The notes under the pieces are model-generated. The model saw only the letters and a list, made by a program, of their open reading frames with translations, was not told the DNA's origin and made no database searches. A DNA stretch of 64,000 nucleotides, from NCBI RefSeq assembly GCF_001460935.1, contig NZ_LN906597.1, forward strand, positions 35,057 to 99,056. Reading direction: 5' to 3'. The position numbers and the translations under genes were made by a program. Positions 1 to 9,931 of the stretch are shown in pieces. Each line of letters begins with the position of its first letter. Positions within the stretch are counted from its first letter, which is position 1. The DNA is from Candidatus Ichthyocystis hellenicum (GTDB taxonomy: Bacteria > Pseudomonadota > Gammaproteobacteria > Burkholderiales > 2013Ark19i).

Positions 1-2
1 GA

Positions 3-2579
3 CCAGAACGGGCTCAAAACATCCTGACAAAGCTAACGGAATACGCGCAACAACGTAATATTCATCTAATTAACACACAAACACCGTACAAAAATACCAT
101 CACAACAGACGAATCTGTACCCTATCCTGGTGACTTAGAACTTGAAGTCACCATAACTCAAGCAATAAGATGGAATGCCGCGATGATAGTTGCTCGAGCC
201 AATCACATGGATAGCACTATAGGTGGGCATATATCAACATTTGCATCCTCGTGCTTACTTTACGAAGTAGGATTTCACCATTTCTGGAGGGCACCTCACA
301 ACGGTTCACGTGGTGATGCTGTGTATATTCAGGGTCACTCTAGCCCCGGAATTTACGCTCGCGCCTTCCTGGAAGGAAGAATATCAGAATCTCAAATTAA
401 ACTGTTCCGGCAAGATACGGCGGGCGGTATACCATCTTATCCTCACCCCTACTTAATGCCTAATTTTTGGCAATACCCTACCGTTTCCATGGGATTAGGA
501 CCCCTATGCGCAATTCACCACGCACGATTTAACCGCTATTTATCATCTAGAGACTTACTCTTGGAAGACAATAGCCACATTTGGGCGTTTTTGGGTGACG
601 GAGAAATGGATGAACCTGAATCCACAGCCGCACTAGCCATGGCAGCGCGGAACCAACTTGACAACATCACATTCGTTATTAACTGTAACCTGCAACGATT
701 AGATGGACCTGTACGTGGCAATAGTAAAATTATTCAAGAACTTGAATCAATATTTCACGGTGCCGGATGGAACGTAATTAAGGTCATCTGGGGATCAGAA
801 TGGGATGAACTCTTTGATAAACCGTCTATAGAAACAGAATTAACCCAGATCATGATGGAATGCGTGGATGGTGATTATCAAACCTTTAACTCCAAGGATG
901 CTGCATACTTTAAGGAAAATTTTTTCGGTCGCCACCCCAAACTTAAAGAGTTCGTGGAAAATTGGCCTCTGGACAAGATATCTAAACTAGGACTAGGAGG
1001 TCACGACCATTCTAAAATATACAATGCATACCGTCGTGCTCTTAACACACGCGGAAAGCCCTCGGTAATACTAGCCAAAACAATCAAAGGATATGACCTC
1101 GGCGTAGCTGGAGAGGCACAAAATACAGCACACAATCAGAAGAAAATCTCAGTAGAACATCTTAAAATGTTGCGTGACAAATGGAACGTTCCATTATCTG
1201 ACGCTGAGGTTGAAGAACATGCTTTCTATAAATTAGATCCAAAATCAGAACCTCACAGATACTTAGTACAAAAGAGGAAAGATCTTCACGGATTTCTTCC
1301 ACAACGAATTACCGAAGTACCTTCCATCAAAGCACCTGACTTATCTGTGTTCAAATCTTTATGCCAAAGCTCGGGGGAAAGAGTTTTATCTACTACCATG
1401 GTGTTTGTGCGTATGTTAGGAATCTTGCTAAGACAAAAGGAAATAGCAAAATTTTTGGTACCGATCGTACCAGACGAAGCAAGAACATTTGGCATGGAAG
1501 GACTGTACCGACAAATCGGCATATGGTCTCACAAAGAACAAAATTATACCCCTCCAGATGCGGAACAACTTATGTGGTACCGAGAAGATAAAAAAGGACA
1601 ACTCATAGAGGAAGGAATCAACGAGGCTGGGGCTATTGCAACATGGATAGCAGCTGGAAATAGCTATGCCCAACACGGAATACCAATGATACCGATGTAC
1701 ATATTCTACTCCATGTTCGGCATGCAACGCACAGGAGATCTCTTGTGGATGGCTGGCGACATACTGGTGAGAGGATTTCTCCTAGGAGCCACATCCGGGA
1801 GAACAACGCTCAATGGAGAAGGATTACAACACGAAGACGGCCATAGCCACGTTATAGCAACTACTCTTCCAAATTGCAAAAGCTACGACCCTACGTTCTC
1901 ATACGAATTATGCACAATAATTCAACATGGAATCAAAGAAATGTACGAAGAGCAAAATAACGTTCACTACTACATAACGCTTATGAACGAAAACTACTCT
2001 CATCCAGAAATGCCAGAAGGCAGCGCACAAGACATAATAAAGGGAATGTACTTATTTTCACCTCCGGAGAAGATAAGTACGGATCTTTGCGTTCAATTAA
2101 TTGGCTGCGGATCAATATTTACTGAGATTATAGCAGCTAAAGAGATTATGAAAAATGATTGGGGTATAGATGCAGTTCTTTGGAGTGCTCCATCTCTAAC
2201 AGAATTAGCTCGTGATGGTCAGGAGTGCCTAAGATGGAATTTCCTGCACCCAGATAAGCCAAACAGAGTACCATTTGTCACAGAAAAGTTATCTCAATAT
2301 TCTGCTCCAGTTCTAACTGCAACAGACTATATGCGTTCTTATGCTGAGCAAATAAGAGCGTTCGTACCTAACAAGTACATAACTCTTGGAACGGACGGAT
2401 ATGGGAGATCAGGCACTCGTGCACAACTTCGTAATTTTTTTGAAGTAAGTCGCTATTGGATTACTATATACTCGTTATCGTTGTTGCACCTGGAGAATAA
2501 AATTGATGCTAGTACAATATCTGATGCTTGTGAAAAATATGGTCTTTTCATTGATGATATTGCTCCTTGGCTCCGCTAG
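3..2579 (+). CDS. aceE: Pyruvate dehydrogenase E1 component (5' end cut by window edge)
   Basis: Thiamine-diphosphate-dependent E1 of the pyruvate dehydrogenase complex; it decarboxylates pyruvate and acetylates the lipoyl group of E2 in the cytoplasm. The reading frame is open to the first bases of the window, so the start lies upstream. The Met at base 183 is internal: it falls after the conserved Pro-Gly-Asp-Leu-Glu-Leu-Glu segment that precedes it in E. coli AceE. The match is colinear along the whole length, with the ThDP signature GDGEMDEPES near base 594, the NCNLQRLDGP segment near base 680 and TSGRTTLNGEGLQHEDGHSH near base 1790. This is the large homodimeric E1 form (about 880 residues in full). 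aceF follows after 23 bases, presumably in one transcript. lpdA is not adjacent; it lies 14 kb away on the other strand. Confidence 0.97.
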   Translation, partial: PERAQNILTKLTEYAQQRNIHLINTQTPYKNTITTDESVPYPGDLELEVTITQAIRWNAAMIVARANHMDSTIGGHISTFASSCLLYEVGFHHFWRAPHNGSRGDAVYIQGHSSPGIYARAFLEGRISESQIKLFRQDTAGGIPSYPHPYLMPNFWQYPTVSMGLGPLCAIHHARFNRYLSSRDLLLEDNSHIWAFLGDGEMDEPESTAALAMAARNQLDNITFVINCNLQRLDGPVRGNSKIIQELESIFHGAGWNVIKVIWGSEWDELFDKPSIETELTQIMMECVDGDYQTFNSKDAAYFKENFFGRHPKLKEFVENWPLDKISKLGLGGHDHSKIYNAYRRALNTRGKPSVILAKTIKGYDLGVAGEAQNTAHNQKKISVEHLKMLRDKWNVPLSDAEVEEHAFYKLDPKSEPHRYLVQKRKDLHGFLPQRITEVPSIKAPDLSVFKSLCQSSGERVLSTTMVFVRMLGILLRQKEIAKFLVPIVPDEARTFGMEGLYRQIGIWSHKEQNYTPPDAEQLMWYREDKKGQLIEEGINEAGAIATWIAAGNSYAQHGIPMIPMYIFYSMFGMQRTGDLLWMAGDILVRGFLLGATSGRTTLNGEGLQHEDGHSHVIATTLPNCKSYDPTFSYELCTIIQHGIKEMYEEQNNVHYYITLMNENYSHPEMPEGSAQDIIKGMYLFSPPEKISTDLCVQLIGCGSIFTEIIAAKEIMKNDWGIDAVLWSAPSLTELARDGQECLRWNFLHPDKPNRVPFVTEKLSQYSAPVLTATDYMRSYAEQIRAFVPNKYITLGTDGYGRSGTRAQLRNFFEVSRYWITIYSLSLLHLENKIDASTISDACEKYGLFIDDIAPWLR

Positions 2580-2602
2580 AAGATCACAGAAAGGGTTAAA
2601 CC

Positions 2603-3820
2603 ATGTCACAAACAAAGGACATTATAATTCCTCCAGTTGGGGATCAAAAAGATCTTCCAGTGATAGAGTTACTAGTAACAGCTGGAGACTACATAGTTGA
2701 AAATCAGTCCATTATGGTATTGGAATCTGATAAAGCTACAATAGAAGTTCCTTCACCCGTAAGCGGTATCATAGAAAACATCAGTATATCGGTGGGAGAT
2801 AAAGTCTCTGCTGGTAGTTGCATTGGCAGTGTAAGAAGCTCTACGGACGACAAAAAATCTAGTGACACACCAAACAAAAATCACTCAAGCGCTACCACCA
2901 ATAACACACCTCCAACTACTATAATGACACCTACACACACCAGCTCTGTTAACCTACCCCACTTACCGTACGCTTCCCCTGCGGTAAGAAAGTTTGCCAG
3001 GGAACACAATGTCGATCTGATTAAGGTTAATGGAACAGGAAAACATGGGCGCATAGTCAAAGAAGATGTAAAAAGTCACATTGGCTTGGCGTCAAGCGAC
3101 GAAAAAACAACATCATCATCACAAGAATGTCCTGGAGACATACGCATAGAAAGATCAAGAATACAACAGCTGTCTGCTGATTTTTTATCAAAAAATTGGA
3201 CTACAATCCCGCATGTGACAACCTGCGAAGATGCAGATATCACAGAACTAGAAGAATTTCGTAAACATCTAAATCAAAAAAACAAAAACGAAAACATTAA
3301 ACTTACTTTGATGTCTTTTCTGGTAAAAATATGCGCTGCAGGATTGAAAAAGTTTCCAAAGATGAATTCATCTTTGGATGGAAATGATCTAATAATTAAG
3401 AAGGATTACAACATAGGATTCGTGGTAGATACCCCCCACGGGCTGATAGTGCCTGTAATAAAAAACGCAGATCGATACGGTATAATAGAAATAAGCAAAG
3501 AGATTGTGCGCCTCTCAGAAAAAGCACGAGACGGGAGAATGGCAACATCTGACATGGAGGGGGGAACTTTTTCCATTTCTTCATTGGGTGGAATTGGAGG
3601 GACCTACTTCACCCCCATAATTCGTGCACCTGAAGTTGCAATGCTAGGTGTGTGCAGATCAAGCATAAAAGCAGTTTGGAATGGCCATGAATTCCAACCG
3701 AGACTTATTTTGCCCCTTTCGCTATCATGGGATCATAGAGTTGTTGACGGAGTACTGGCAGCTAAGTTCAACCTATTCATTAAGGAAGTTCTAGAGGACC
3801 TTAGAATACTAAATGTATGA
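2603..3820 (+). CDS. aceF: Dihydrolipoamide acetyltransferase, E2 of pyruvate dehydrogenase
   Basis: E2 core of pyruvate dehydrogenase; it transfers the acetyl group from lipoyl-lysine to CoA. Domain order: one lipoyl domain (about residues 1-78, with modified Lys44 in ESDKATIEVPS), a Ser/Thr/Pro-rich hinge (about 80-118), the E1/E3-binding domain (about 120-158, YASPAVRKFAREH) and the catalytic domain to the end with the DHRVVDG motif (His378). At 405 residues it is shorter than many proteobacterial E2 proteins, which carry two or three lipoyl domains. The start has an upstream AAAGGG Shine-Dalgarno-like stretch. It lies 23 bases after aceE. Confidence 0.96.
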   Translation: MSQTKDIIIPPVGDQKDLPVIELLVTAGDYIVENQSIMVLESDKATIEVPSPVSGIIENISISVGDKVSAGSCIGSVRSSTDDKKSSDTPNKNHSSATTNNTPPTTIMTPTHTSSVNLPHLPYASPAVRKFAREHNVDLIKVNGTGKHGRIVKEDVKSHIGLASSDEKTTSSSQECPGDIRIERSRIQQLSADFLSKNWTTIPHVTTCEDADITELEEFRKHLNQKNKNENIKLTLMSFLVKICAAGLKKFPKMNSSLDGNDLIIKKDYNIGFVVDTPHGLIVPVIKNADRYGIIEISKEIVRLSEKARDGRMATSDMEGGTFSISSLGGIGGTYFTPIIRAPEVAMLGVCRSSIKAVWNGHEFQPRLILPLSLSWDHRVVDGVLAAKFNLFIKEVLEDLRILNV

Positions 3821-3934
3821 AGCATCTTTTTGTACATAAACAACAAATCCTAACAAAAACTTGATAAAAAAGAACATTCGTAGCATCATTGCAACGATGC
3901 CTGGCGCAACTACGTAGGTTGTAACACGCAGCAT

Positions 3935-3962
3935 TTGATTATTGATTTTTAGTGGGTATACT
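3935..3962 (+). promoter_or_regulatory. Candidate sigma-70 promoter for the outer-membrane protein gene
   Basis: TTGATT (3935-3940), a 16-base spacer and TATACT (3957-3962) lie 28 bases before the start codon. A clear GGAGGT ribosome site follows at 3978-3983. Just upstream, 3879-3914 can fold (GCATC/GATGC nested inside CGTAG/CTACG), which may belong to the aceF transcript end. Positions were read by eye. Confidence 0.4.
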
Positions 3963-3989
3963 CCTCATTATTAACTCGGAGGTAACGGT

Positions 3990-4697
3990 ATGAAATTTTC
4001 TCGTAAAGCGCTTCTGATTTGCTTAGGTGCTTTCGCTGCAGCTCAAGCGCAGGCAATGACGCAAAGCAGTGCCGGTGGAGACACCAATTCTTTTTACGTT
4101 GGTGGTAGCTATGTTAGGGCTATGTACAACGTAGACGAGCAAGAACAGAACAAGTTTGCAATGGCAAATCTTCCTACCGGCGCAACTGCTACGGCTAGTT
4201 TCCAGAATGAAGATAATGGCTATGAAATTCACGCTGGCTACATGTTTATTCCTAACTTCGGTGTTGAGCTTGGGTATGCTGATTTTGGTAAGTTTGTCCA
4301 AACCCTTGACGTTACCGACGACACCACCAATACGCCTGTCAAGTCTAAGACTACTTACAGCTTTGCTACTACTGCCTTTACGGCTAGCTTGGTTGGCGCT
4401 TACCAGCTCGAGGGTGGTTTATCGGTTTTCGGTCGCTTGTCTGGAATGTACACCACTACCAAGCCTTCATTTGAGACTAATGGGATGAAAGGTAAGGGTA
4501 TTGACTCTTCTGTTTACACCAAGAGTGAATACAACAAGTTTGTTCCTGGCGCTGGAATCGGAGCTGCGTTTAATATTAATGATCAATTCCGCATCCGTGC
4601 TGAAGGTGATTACTGGTATCAACCTGCGGACAATACCATGATAGCTGTTAAAGATCTTAAAAATATTGTTGTTGGTGCTGACGTCTCTTTCTATTAA
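3990..4697 (+). CDS. Outer-membrane beta-barrel protein (OmpA/OmpW-like porin-type barrel)
   Basis: A 235-residue secreted barrel protein. The N-terminus is a typical signal peptide: Lys/Arg-containing start, hydrophobic core, then AAAQAQA before a predicted cut near residue 22. The rest shows alternating aromatic and small residues (FYVGGSYVRAMYN, GYEIHAGYMF, GVELGYADFG) and ends with an aromatic residue after a beta strand (VGADVSFY), as in proteins assembled by the BAM machinery. The strong ribosome site GGAGGT and a clear terminator suggest a monocistronic, well-expressed surface protein. Family assignment beyond a small barrel of the OMP_b-brl type is uncertain. Confidence 0.8.
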   Translation: MKFSRKALLICLGAFAAAQAQAMTQSSAGGDTNSFYVGGSYVRAMYNVDEQEQNKFAMANLPTGATATASFQNEDNGYEIHAGYMFIPNFGVELGYADFGKFVQTLDVTDDTTNTPVKSKTTYSFATTAFTASLVGAYQLEGGLSVFGRLSGMYTTTKPSFETNGMKGKGIDSSVYTKSEYNKFVPGAGIGAAFNINDQFRIRAEGDYWYQPADNTMIAVKDLKNIVVGADVSFY

Positions 4698-4722
4698 GAG
4701 CGCGAGTGTGAGCACTACGTTG

Positions 4723-4748
4723 AAAATGGGCCCAAATGGGTCCATTTT
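4723..4748 (+). terminator. Rho-independent-type terminator after the barrel protein gene
   Basis: AAAATGGGCCC (4723-4733) pairs with GGGTCCATTTT (4738-4748) across a 4-base loop, with one G-U pair. It is followed by TGTTC and lies 26 bases after the stop codon. Confidence 0.7.
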
Positions 4749-4770
4749 TGTTCATTATAAATAACTAAAC

Positions 4771-4798
4771 TTTATATATATAGATTATATGTTATGAT
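4771..4798 (+). promoter_or_regulatory. Candidate promoter for glnS
   Basis: TTTATA (4771-4776), a 16-base spacer and TATGAT (4793-4798). It would start transcription near 4805, giving a very short leader before the ATG at 4828. No good Shine-Dalgarno is visible there. Confidence 0.35.
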
Positions 4799-4827
4799 CC
4801 GCCTTGTACAACTTCGCACCAATACTA

Positions 4828-6522
4828 ATGTCTCTTCTTGATAACAATCAGCCTGAGCTTACTAATTTCATACAAAAAATTATTGATAGCGACATAAAAG
4901 ATGGATTAAGTAAAGTATTAACTCGCTTCCCACCGGAACCAAACGGTTACCTACACATAGGTCACGCAAAGTCCATACATCTTAACTTTTCACTAGCAAA
5001 ATTATATGGGGGGATTTGCAACCTGCGATTCGATGACACTAACCCTAGCAAAGAAAGCGAGGAATTCATTGAATCCATAAAGGAAACTATCAAATGGCTA
5101 GGATATGATTGCACTGACTACACATTCTACGCCTCTAGTTATTTCGAAAAAATGTATGAGTACGCTGAGTACTTCATAGAAAAAGAATTAGCCTACGTAG
5201 ACGCACAATCCCACGAAAACATTAGAAGTCAAAGAGGAACTTTAACTCAACCGGGTAAAGAAAGCCCGTCTCGCTACCAATCTGCTGATATTAACTTATC
5301 TCAATTCCGAGAAATGAGAGCAGGAAAATTTCCAGATGGATCACGTGTACTTCGTCTAAAAATTGACATGTCATCAACAAATATGAACATGAGAGATCCA
5401 GTAATATACCGAATCAAGCATAAATCACATCACCAGGTTGGTGATAGTTGGTGCATTTACCCACTATATGATTATGCTCACTGCATATCTGATGCTATCG
5501 AAGGAATCACCCACTCTCTGTGCACTCTGGAGTTTCAAGATCATCGCCCCCTGTATGATTGGATTCTTACAAAGCTTAAAAATGCAGGATACTTCCGTAA
5601 GCTACCACGACAAATAGAATTTTCACGACTCAATGTAACTCACACAGTAACGTCAAAAAGAAAATTACAAAGTTTAGTTGAACAAAAAATAGTAGATGGC
5701 TGGGACGACCCCAGAATGCCAACACTATCAGGACTAAGGAGACGAGGATTCACACCTGAGTCCATAAATAACTTTTGCCGGAAAATCGGAGTAACTAAAG
5801 TCGATAGTTGGGTAGAATACACATACCTAGAGGAGTGCTTACGGGAACACTTAAACATAACAGCACAAAGAAGGATGGCGGTTATTAACCCGATCAAGGT
5901 AGTTATAACAAACTATCCGAAAAATACCGAGGATGAGATATGCTATGCAGATAATCACCCTTTGGATAAATCACTAGGACAACGTAAAATTTTTTTCGGA
6001 CGTGAACTTTATATCGATAACTCCGATTTTATGATTGATCCGCCACCAAAATTTTTCCGGCTTAGCGTGGGAAAAATGGTGCGACTTAGGTATTCTTATA
6101 TTATCATATGTGACGAAGTAGTATGTAATGAAGATGGTCAGCCAAGTACCCTACTGTGCCGTTATTTGGAGGATACAAAATCTGGTAACAGTGAACCTAA
6201 TACGGGTGCAATAAAAGTCAAAGGAAACATTCACTGGCTCAACGTAAGTAATTCCCTTGCAGCTGAGGTACGTATTTATGATCATATATTTTCCGAAGAA
6301 AGACTGGTTGATGATTTGGAAAATTTACTAATTAACAAAGATTCTGCCAGTTTTCATCAGTGCTTTGTCGAACCAGCACTAGTTGATAGTAACCCGGAAG
6401 AAAAGTTTCAATTCGAGCGCCTTGGTTACTTTGTTGCGGACAGACATGATCACATCACTCGCGAGAAATTGTGCTTCAATAGGATAGCATCGCTTAAGTC
6501 ATCAAAAAGTAGCAAATTTTAG
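4828..6522 (+). CDS. glnS: Glutaminyl-tRNA synthetase
   Basis: Class I aminoacyl-tRNA synthetase charging tRNA-Gln. The catalytic signature PPEPNGYLHIGHAK lies near residue 35 and the fold follows E. coli GlnRS throughout (NLRFDDTNP, GWDDPRMPTLSGLRRRG), with the C-terminal anticodon-binding beta-barrels. The KMSKS-equivalent loop reads VTSKRK where E. coli has VMSKRK. The frame could begin at a TTG at 4804, but the ATG at 4828 gives an N-terminus that matches the family (TNFIQKIIDSD), so I use it (564 residues). No clear ribosome site precedes either start. GlnRS suggests direct glutaminylation rather than the GatCAB route for tRNA-Gln. Confidence 0.95.
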   Translation: MSLLDNNQPELTNFIQKIIDSDIKDGLSKVLTRFPPEPNGYLHIGHAKSIHLNFSLAKLYGGICNLRFDDTNPSKESEEFIESIKETIKWLGYDCTDYTFYASSYFEKMYEYAEYFIEKELAYVDAQSHENIRSQRGTLTQPGKESPSRYQSADINLSQFREMRAGKFPDGSRVLRLKIDMSSTNMNMRDPVIYRIKHKSHHQVGDSWCIYPLYDYAHCISDAIEGITHSLCTLEFQDHRPLYDWILTKLKNAGYFRKLPRQIEFSRLNVTHTVTSKRKLQSLVEQKIVDGWDDPRMPTLSGLRRRGFTPESINNFCRKIGVTKVDSWVEYTYLEECLREHLNITAQRRMAVINPIKVVITNYPKNTEDEICYADNHPLDKSLGQRKIFFGRELYIDNSDFMIDPPPKFFRLSVGKMVRLRYSYIIICDEVVCNEDGQPSTLLCRYLEDTKSGNSEPNTGAIKVKGNIHWLNVSNSLAAEVRIYDHIFSEERLVDDLENLLINKDSASFHQCFVEPALVDSNPEEKFQFERLGYFVADRHDHITREKLCFNRIASLKSSKSSKF

Positions 6523-6605
6523 TTCGTATTTGTTGATAGAGCACAAAGTACCGAAGTACTATAAGATGATTATTGTTTGTACATTGAAATGTCGTGAGGT
6601 TTATA

Positions 6606-8552
6606 ATGTCGGAGAAGGTCCCTCAGTTAACTTTCAGATCTGTGATCCTTGGTGTTGTATTGGCAATTATCATGGCAAGCGCCAATGCATACCTAGGTTT
6701 GTTTGCTGGACAAACAGTGGCAGCATCAATTCCAGCATCTGTAATTTCTATGGCGGTACTACGACTGTTTAAAAATAGTAGCACCTTGGAAAATAACATA
6801 GTACAGACTGCTGCATCTGCTGGTGAAGCAATTGCAGGAGGGGCTATATTCACTATTCCAGCTCTAGTTCTAATGGGACACTGGAAAGACTTTCACTACT
6901 GGTGGGTCGTTGCCATATGTGGAATGGGTGGGATACTGGGAGTAGCATTTTCAACTCCTCTGCGTAGGATTTTAGTTGTAGAAGAGAAGTTGCCATTTCC
7001 AGAAGGACTAGCAACAGCTGAAGTTCTAAAGTCTGGAGATAAAAGCGGAAGATCTGTCAAGGTGTTACTTATCACCTCAGTAGTTGGAGCCGTTTCAAAA
7101 TTTTGTGAGAGTGGATTACGTCTTTGGTCAGGAGCCGCTCAAATATCACACCTTTTTGGTAATTATCTTTTTTTCTTTGGCTTAGATGTTTCTCCAGCCT
7201 TGATGGGGGTTGGTTTTATCATTGAACTAAACATTTGTTTAAACATTTTTCTTGGCGGAGCATTCACTTGGCTTCTTGCAATACCATTTTATTATAGCCA
7301 TTACATCAACGGCCACCTTGGCATCCTAGGCCTGAGCGCTGACGCTTCCCCAATTTCTATAGCTACTACAATATGGTCACAAAAAATGCGCTTCTTGGGA
7401 GTAGGAGGAATGGTGGTTGGGGGAATATGGACTGTAATTTCCCTAGTACCTCCAATTTATAGGGGAATCGCCAGCTCTAGGAAAATTCGTAAAGATAACA
7501 AAGATGCTCAAGTAGCTATTCCTGAATCAGCCCGTGATCTTTCTATGAAGTGGGTCATCATAGCAGTTGTGTTGTCCTTGATTCCTATATTCGTAATTTA
7601 CGTCAACATTGTTCACTCGTTCTTTGTTGCGGCAGTAATGACTGTAATCATGGTAGTAACTGGCTTTTTATTTTGCTGTGTCGCTGGATACATGTCAGGA
7701 GTCATTGGATCAAGCAATAGTCCCGTTTCTGGAGTAACTCTCTCTACTTTGCTCATGTCATCTTTTTTGCTGCTATCACTTCTAGGACCAAGCAGTAAAG
7801 AAGGCCCGATAGCTGCCATAATGATTGCTGCTGTTGTTTGCTGTGCTGCAAGTATTGCTGGAGATAATCTACAGGATCTAAAGGCAGGCTACGTTCTTGG
7901 TGCTACACCGTGGAAACAGCAAATCATGATTTCTGTTGGTGCATTATCGTCTGTGTTTGTAATTGCTCCTGTTCTTAACCTACTACTTCATGCCTATGGA
8001 ATTGGATCGCCATCATTGGAACACACAGATGCTCTCCCAGCACCACAAGCGGTACTTATGATGTCTGTAACAACAGGTATTTTTGGAAAAGGATTGCCGT
8101 GGATGATAATAGTCATTGGCGGATTTATTGCAATAGTAGTTGGGATAATTGGAATAATTCTGAAGAAGAAAAATTCCCGCTGGAGTGCAAGCATTCTCGC
8201 CGTGTCAGTAGGATTATATCTGCCACTCGAAGTCTGTGCCCCAACCCTCATCGGTGGATTAATCAATGAATTTCTCTACAGAAGGATGAAAAAGAGAAAT
8301 ATAGATGTATCGAGTGGAATCAAATTGGGGTTACTTGTATCGGCAGGATTCGTTACCGGTGAAGCACTGGTAGGAATACTGACAGCCATTCCTATAGTTA
8401 TATTTGGTGATCGCAACATCTTGGCCGTTGCCAGGGCTCCTTTTGGTGGCTGGCCAGGTGCATTGGCTCTGGTAGCTGTTGGATACATCTTGTGGTATTA
8501 CTCATCCAGGGCCCACCTGTATGGAGATGATCAAGTAGCAGAAGAATCATAG
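6606..8552 (+). CDS. OPT-family oligopeptide transporter
   Basis: Polytopic inner-membrane transporter of the OPT superfamily (648 residues, about 14-16 hydrophobic segments), of the kind that imports oligopeptides or metal-chelate compounds. Family features include the N-terminal NAYLGLFAGQTVAASIPASV segment, EEKLPFPEGLATAEVLKSG near residue 125, and AGDNLQDLKAGYVLGATPWKQQ near residue 420. The frame reaches back to a GTG at 6594, but the ATG at 6606 has a GAGG ribosome site seven bases upstream. The 3' end overlaps the convergent queD by 22 bases. A peptide importer would suit an amino-acid-scavenging, host-associated bacterium; the substrate cannot be read from the sequence. Confidence 0.9.
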   Translation: MSEKVPQLTFRSVILGVVLAIIMASANAYLGLFAGQTVAASIPASVISMAVLRLFKNSSTLENNIVQTAASAGEAIAGGAIFTIPALVLMGHWKDFHYWWVVAICGMGGILGVAFSTPLRRILVVEEKLPFPEGLATAEVLKSGDKSGRSVKVLLITSVVGAVSKFCESGLRLWSGAAQISHLFGNYLFFFGLDVSPALMGVGFIIELNICLNIFLGGAFTWLLAIPFYYSHYINGHLGILGLSADASPISIATTIWSQKMRFLGVGGMVVGGIWTVISLVPPIYRGIASSRKIRKDNKDAQVAIPESARDLSMKWVIIAVVLSLIPIFVIYVNIVHSFFVAAVMTVIMVVTGFLFCCVAGYMSGVIGSSNSPVSGVTLSTLLMSSFLLLSLLGPSSKEGPIAAIMIAAVVCCAASIAGDNLQDLKAGYVLGATPWKQQIMISVGALSSVFVIAPVLNLLLHAYGIGSPSLEHTDALPAPQAVLMMSVTTGIFGKGLPWMIIVIGGFIAIVVGIIGIILKKKNSRWSASILAVSVGLYLPLEVCAPTLIGGLINEFLYRRMKKRNIDVSSGIKLGLLVSAGFVTGEALVGILTAIPIVIFGDRNILAVARAPFGGWPGALALVAVGYILWYYSSRAHLYGDDQVAEES

Positions 8553-9019
8553 CCGCTGGTAACATCTGCCCAGCAATTTGGAGTCTCGTATAGACGTATC
8601 CTGTTGAGGTGAAGCGTGTTCCCATACCTGCTCTGATAAACATTGCGCAGACGGCGAAAAGCAAAGGCCGCCATATTCTCCACCGTCGGCGGCTGATCTA
8701 GGACGAAAGTTCGGTGATTAGGGATTTTTTTAAGCATTTCTAAAATAAAATCGTCTTTATAAACGATAAATGCGTGGTCCCACTCATCAATAAGGGACTC
8801 ACAAGCTAGCTTTTGTATGGCCTGAAAATCGACAACCATTCCATTATCAGAAAAAGACTCACCAGACACTAAAGACCCAGCGATAGTAATCTCCAATCCA
8901 TACCTATGACCATGTATATTTGAGCATAGTCCATGGTGATGGGGAATACGATGCCCAGCATCAAACTCTATACGTCTCGTTATCTCAAAAACGGGAGACA
9001 AACAGTCCTTTTCCTTCAT
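8531..9019 (-). CDS. queD: 6-carboxy-5,6,7,8-tetrahydropterin synthase
   Basis: Second enzyme of queuosine precursor synthesis; converts dihydroneopterin triphosphate to 6-carboxytetrahydropterin. It is a 162-residue PTPS-fold protein with zinc ligands His23 (FDAGHR), His36 and His38 (IHGH) and the catalytic Cys32 in LCSNIHGH. WDHAF and PTVENMA are further family motifs. The start overlaps the queE stop by four bases (ATGA), so the two are translationally coupled. Its 3' end runs 22 bases into the convergent transporter gene. Confidence 0.95.
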   Translation of the reverse strand: MKEKDCLSPVFEITRRIEFDAGHRIPHHHGLCSNIHGHRYGLEITIAGSLVSGESFSDNGMVVDFQAIQKLACESLIDEWDHAFIVYKDDFILEMLKKIPNHRTFVLDQPPTVENMAAFAFRRLRNVYQSRYGNTLHLNRIRLYETPNCWADVTSGYDSSAT

Positions 9020-9654
9020 GCAATCCCCAAAACTTTATGCAACTGTAAACTGACACGCCACTTAGGATTAAGCTTACAATGAGAAACTGCCAATCTAGTA
9101 TTTTCCTCCAGATCTGGGCCATACATAGGCTGAACAAAAAAGTAATCGAAACCCAAGGTCTCATAGTAGAAAAAATCTTGACCACATTGAGGAACAACAA
9201 CCTTCAACTCATTTCCACGCAAAAGATTAAGAGGAGCACAAGACTTCGGACTAACACAAATCCAGTCAAAAACACACTCTGGAACAATAGTGCCATTTGT
9301 CTCAACTGCTACAACAGCCTGCTCCTCATGCAAAGAATCAATCAATTCCTGATCAACTTGCAAAAGAGGCTCACCTCCAGTCAAAACTACAAAAAAGTTC
9401 CGCTTAGCATCTGAGTCCGGCCAAAATGAAGAAATGTGAAGAGCCAACTCACGACCAGAAGAGAACCTTCCACCGCCATCTCCATAAGGTAAAACAAAGT
9501 CGGTATCACAAAATTGACAAATCGCTTCTTTTCTATTCTTTTCCTTCCCAGACCACAAGTTACACCCAACAAATCTGCAAAACACGGCTGGCCTACCTGC
9601 ATGAAAGCCTTCCCCTTGAAGAGTATAGAATATCTCCTTTACTTGGTATCCCAT
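9016..9654 (-). CDS. queE: 7-carboxy-7-deazaguanine synthase
   Basis: Radical-SAM enzyme making 7-carboxy-7-deazaguanine for queuosine. The cluster-binding cysteines follow the CX14CX2C spacing (CNLWSG...CQFC) seen in proteobacterial QueE rather than CX3CX2C. KEIFYTLQGEG at the N-terminus and LTGGEPLLQ and VETNGT further on are diagnostic. I chose the ATG at 9654 (212 residues); a TTG at 9672 would add six residues, and neither has a good ribosome site. It pairs with queD; queC and queF are not in this window. Confidence 0.94.
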   Translation of the reverse strand: MGYQVKEIFYTLQGEGFHAGRPAVFCRFVGCNLWSGKEKNRKEAICQFCDTDFVLPYGDGGGRFSSGRELALHISSFWPDSDAKRNFFVVLTGGEPLLQVDQELIDSLHEEQAVVAVETNGTIVPECVFDWICVSPKSCAPLNLLRGNELKVVVPQCGQDFFYYETLGFDYFFVQPMYGPDLEENTRLAVSHCKLNPKWRVSLQLHKVLGIA

Positions 9655-9794
9655 GTATCTACATACGAGCAATAGTGGCTGCGGAAAATCAAGGTTACCA
9701 TAATAACGAACTGGCGTTACAGCAAAATTTTGTAATATATCACCTCTAAAAGGTGGTGAAGTTCAACCAGAAATAATGGATAATAGTCAACTTA

Positions 9795-9867
<73 letters not shown>

Positions 9868-9931
9868 TTTATGCTCGTAATAATTTACACGAAGCAATTG
9901 CTATGATTGCGACACAGAGGAGGATACTTCC

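Noticed and set aside
9079..9749. Open + strand frames opposite queE and queD
   Set aside because: They run antisense to well-supported queuosine genes and show no recognisable protein features.
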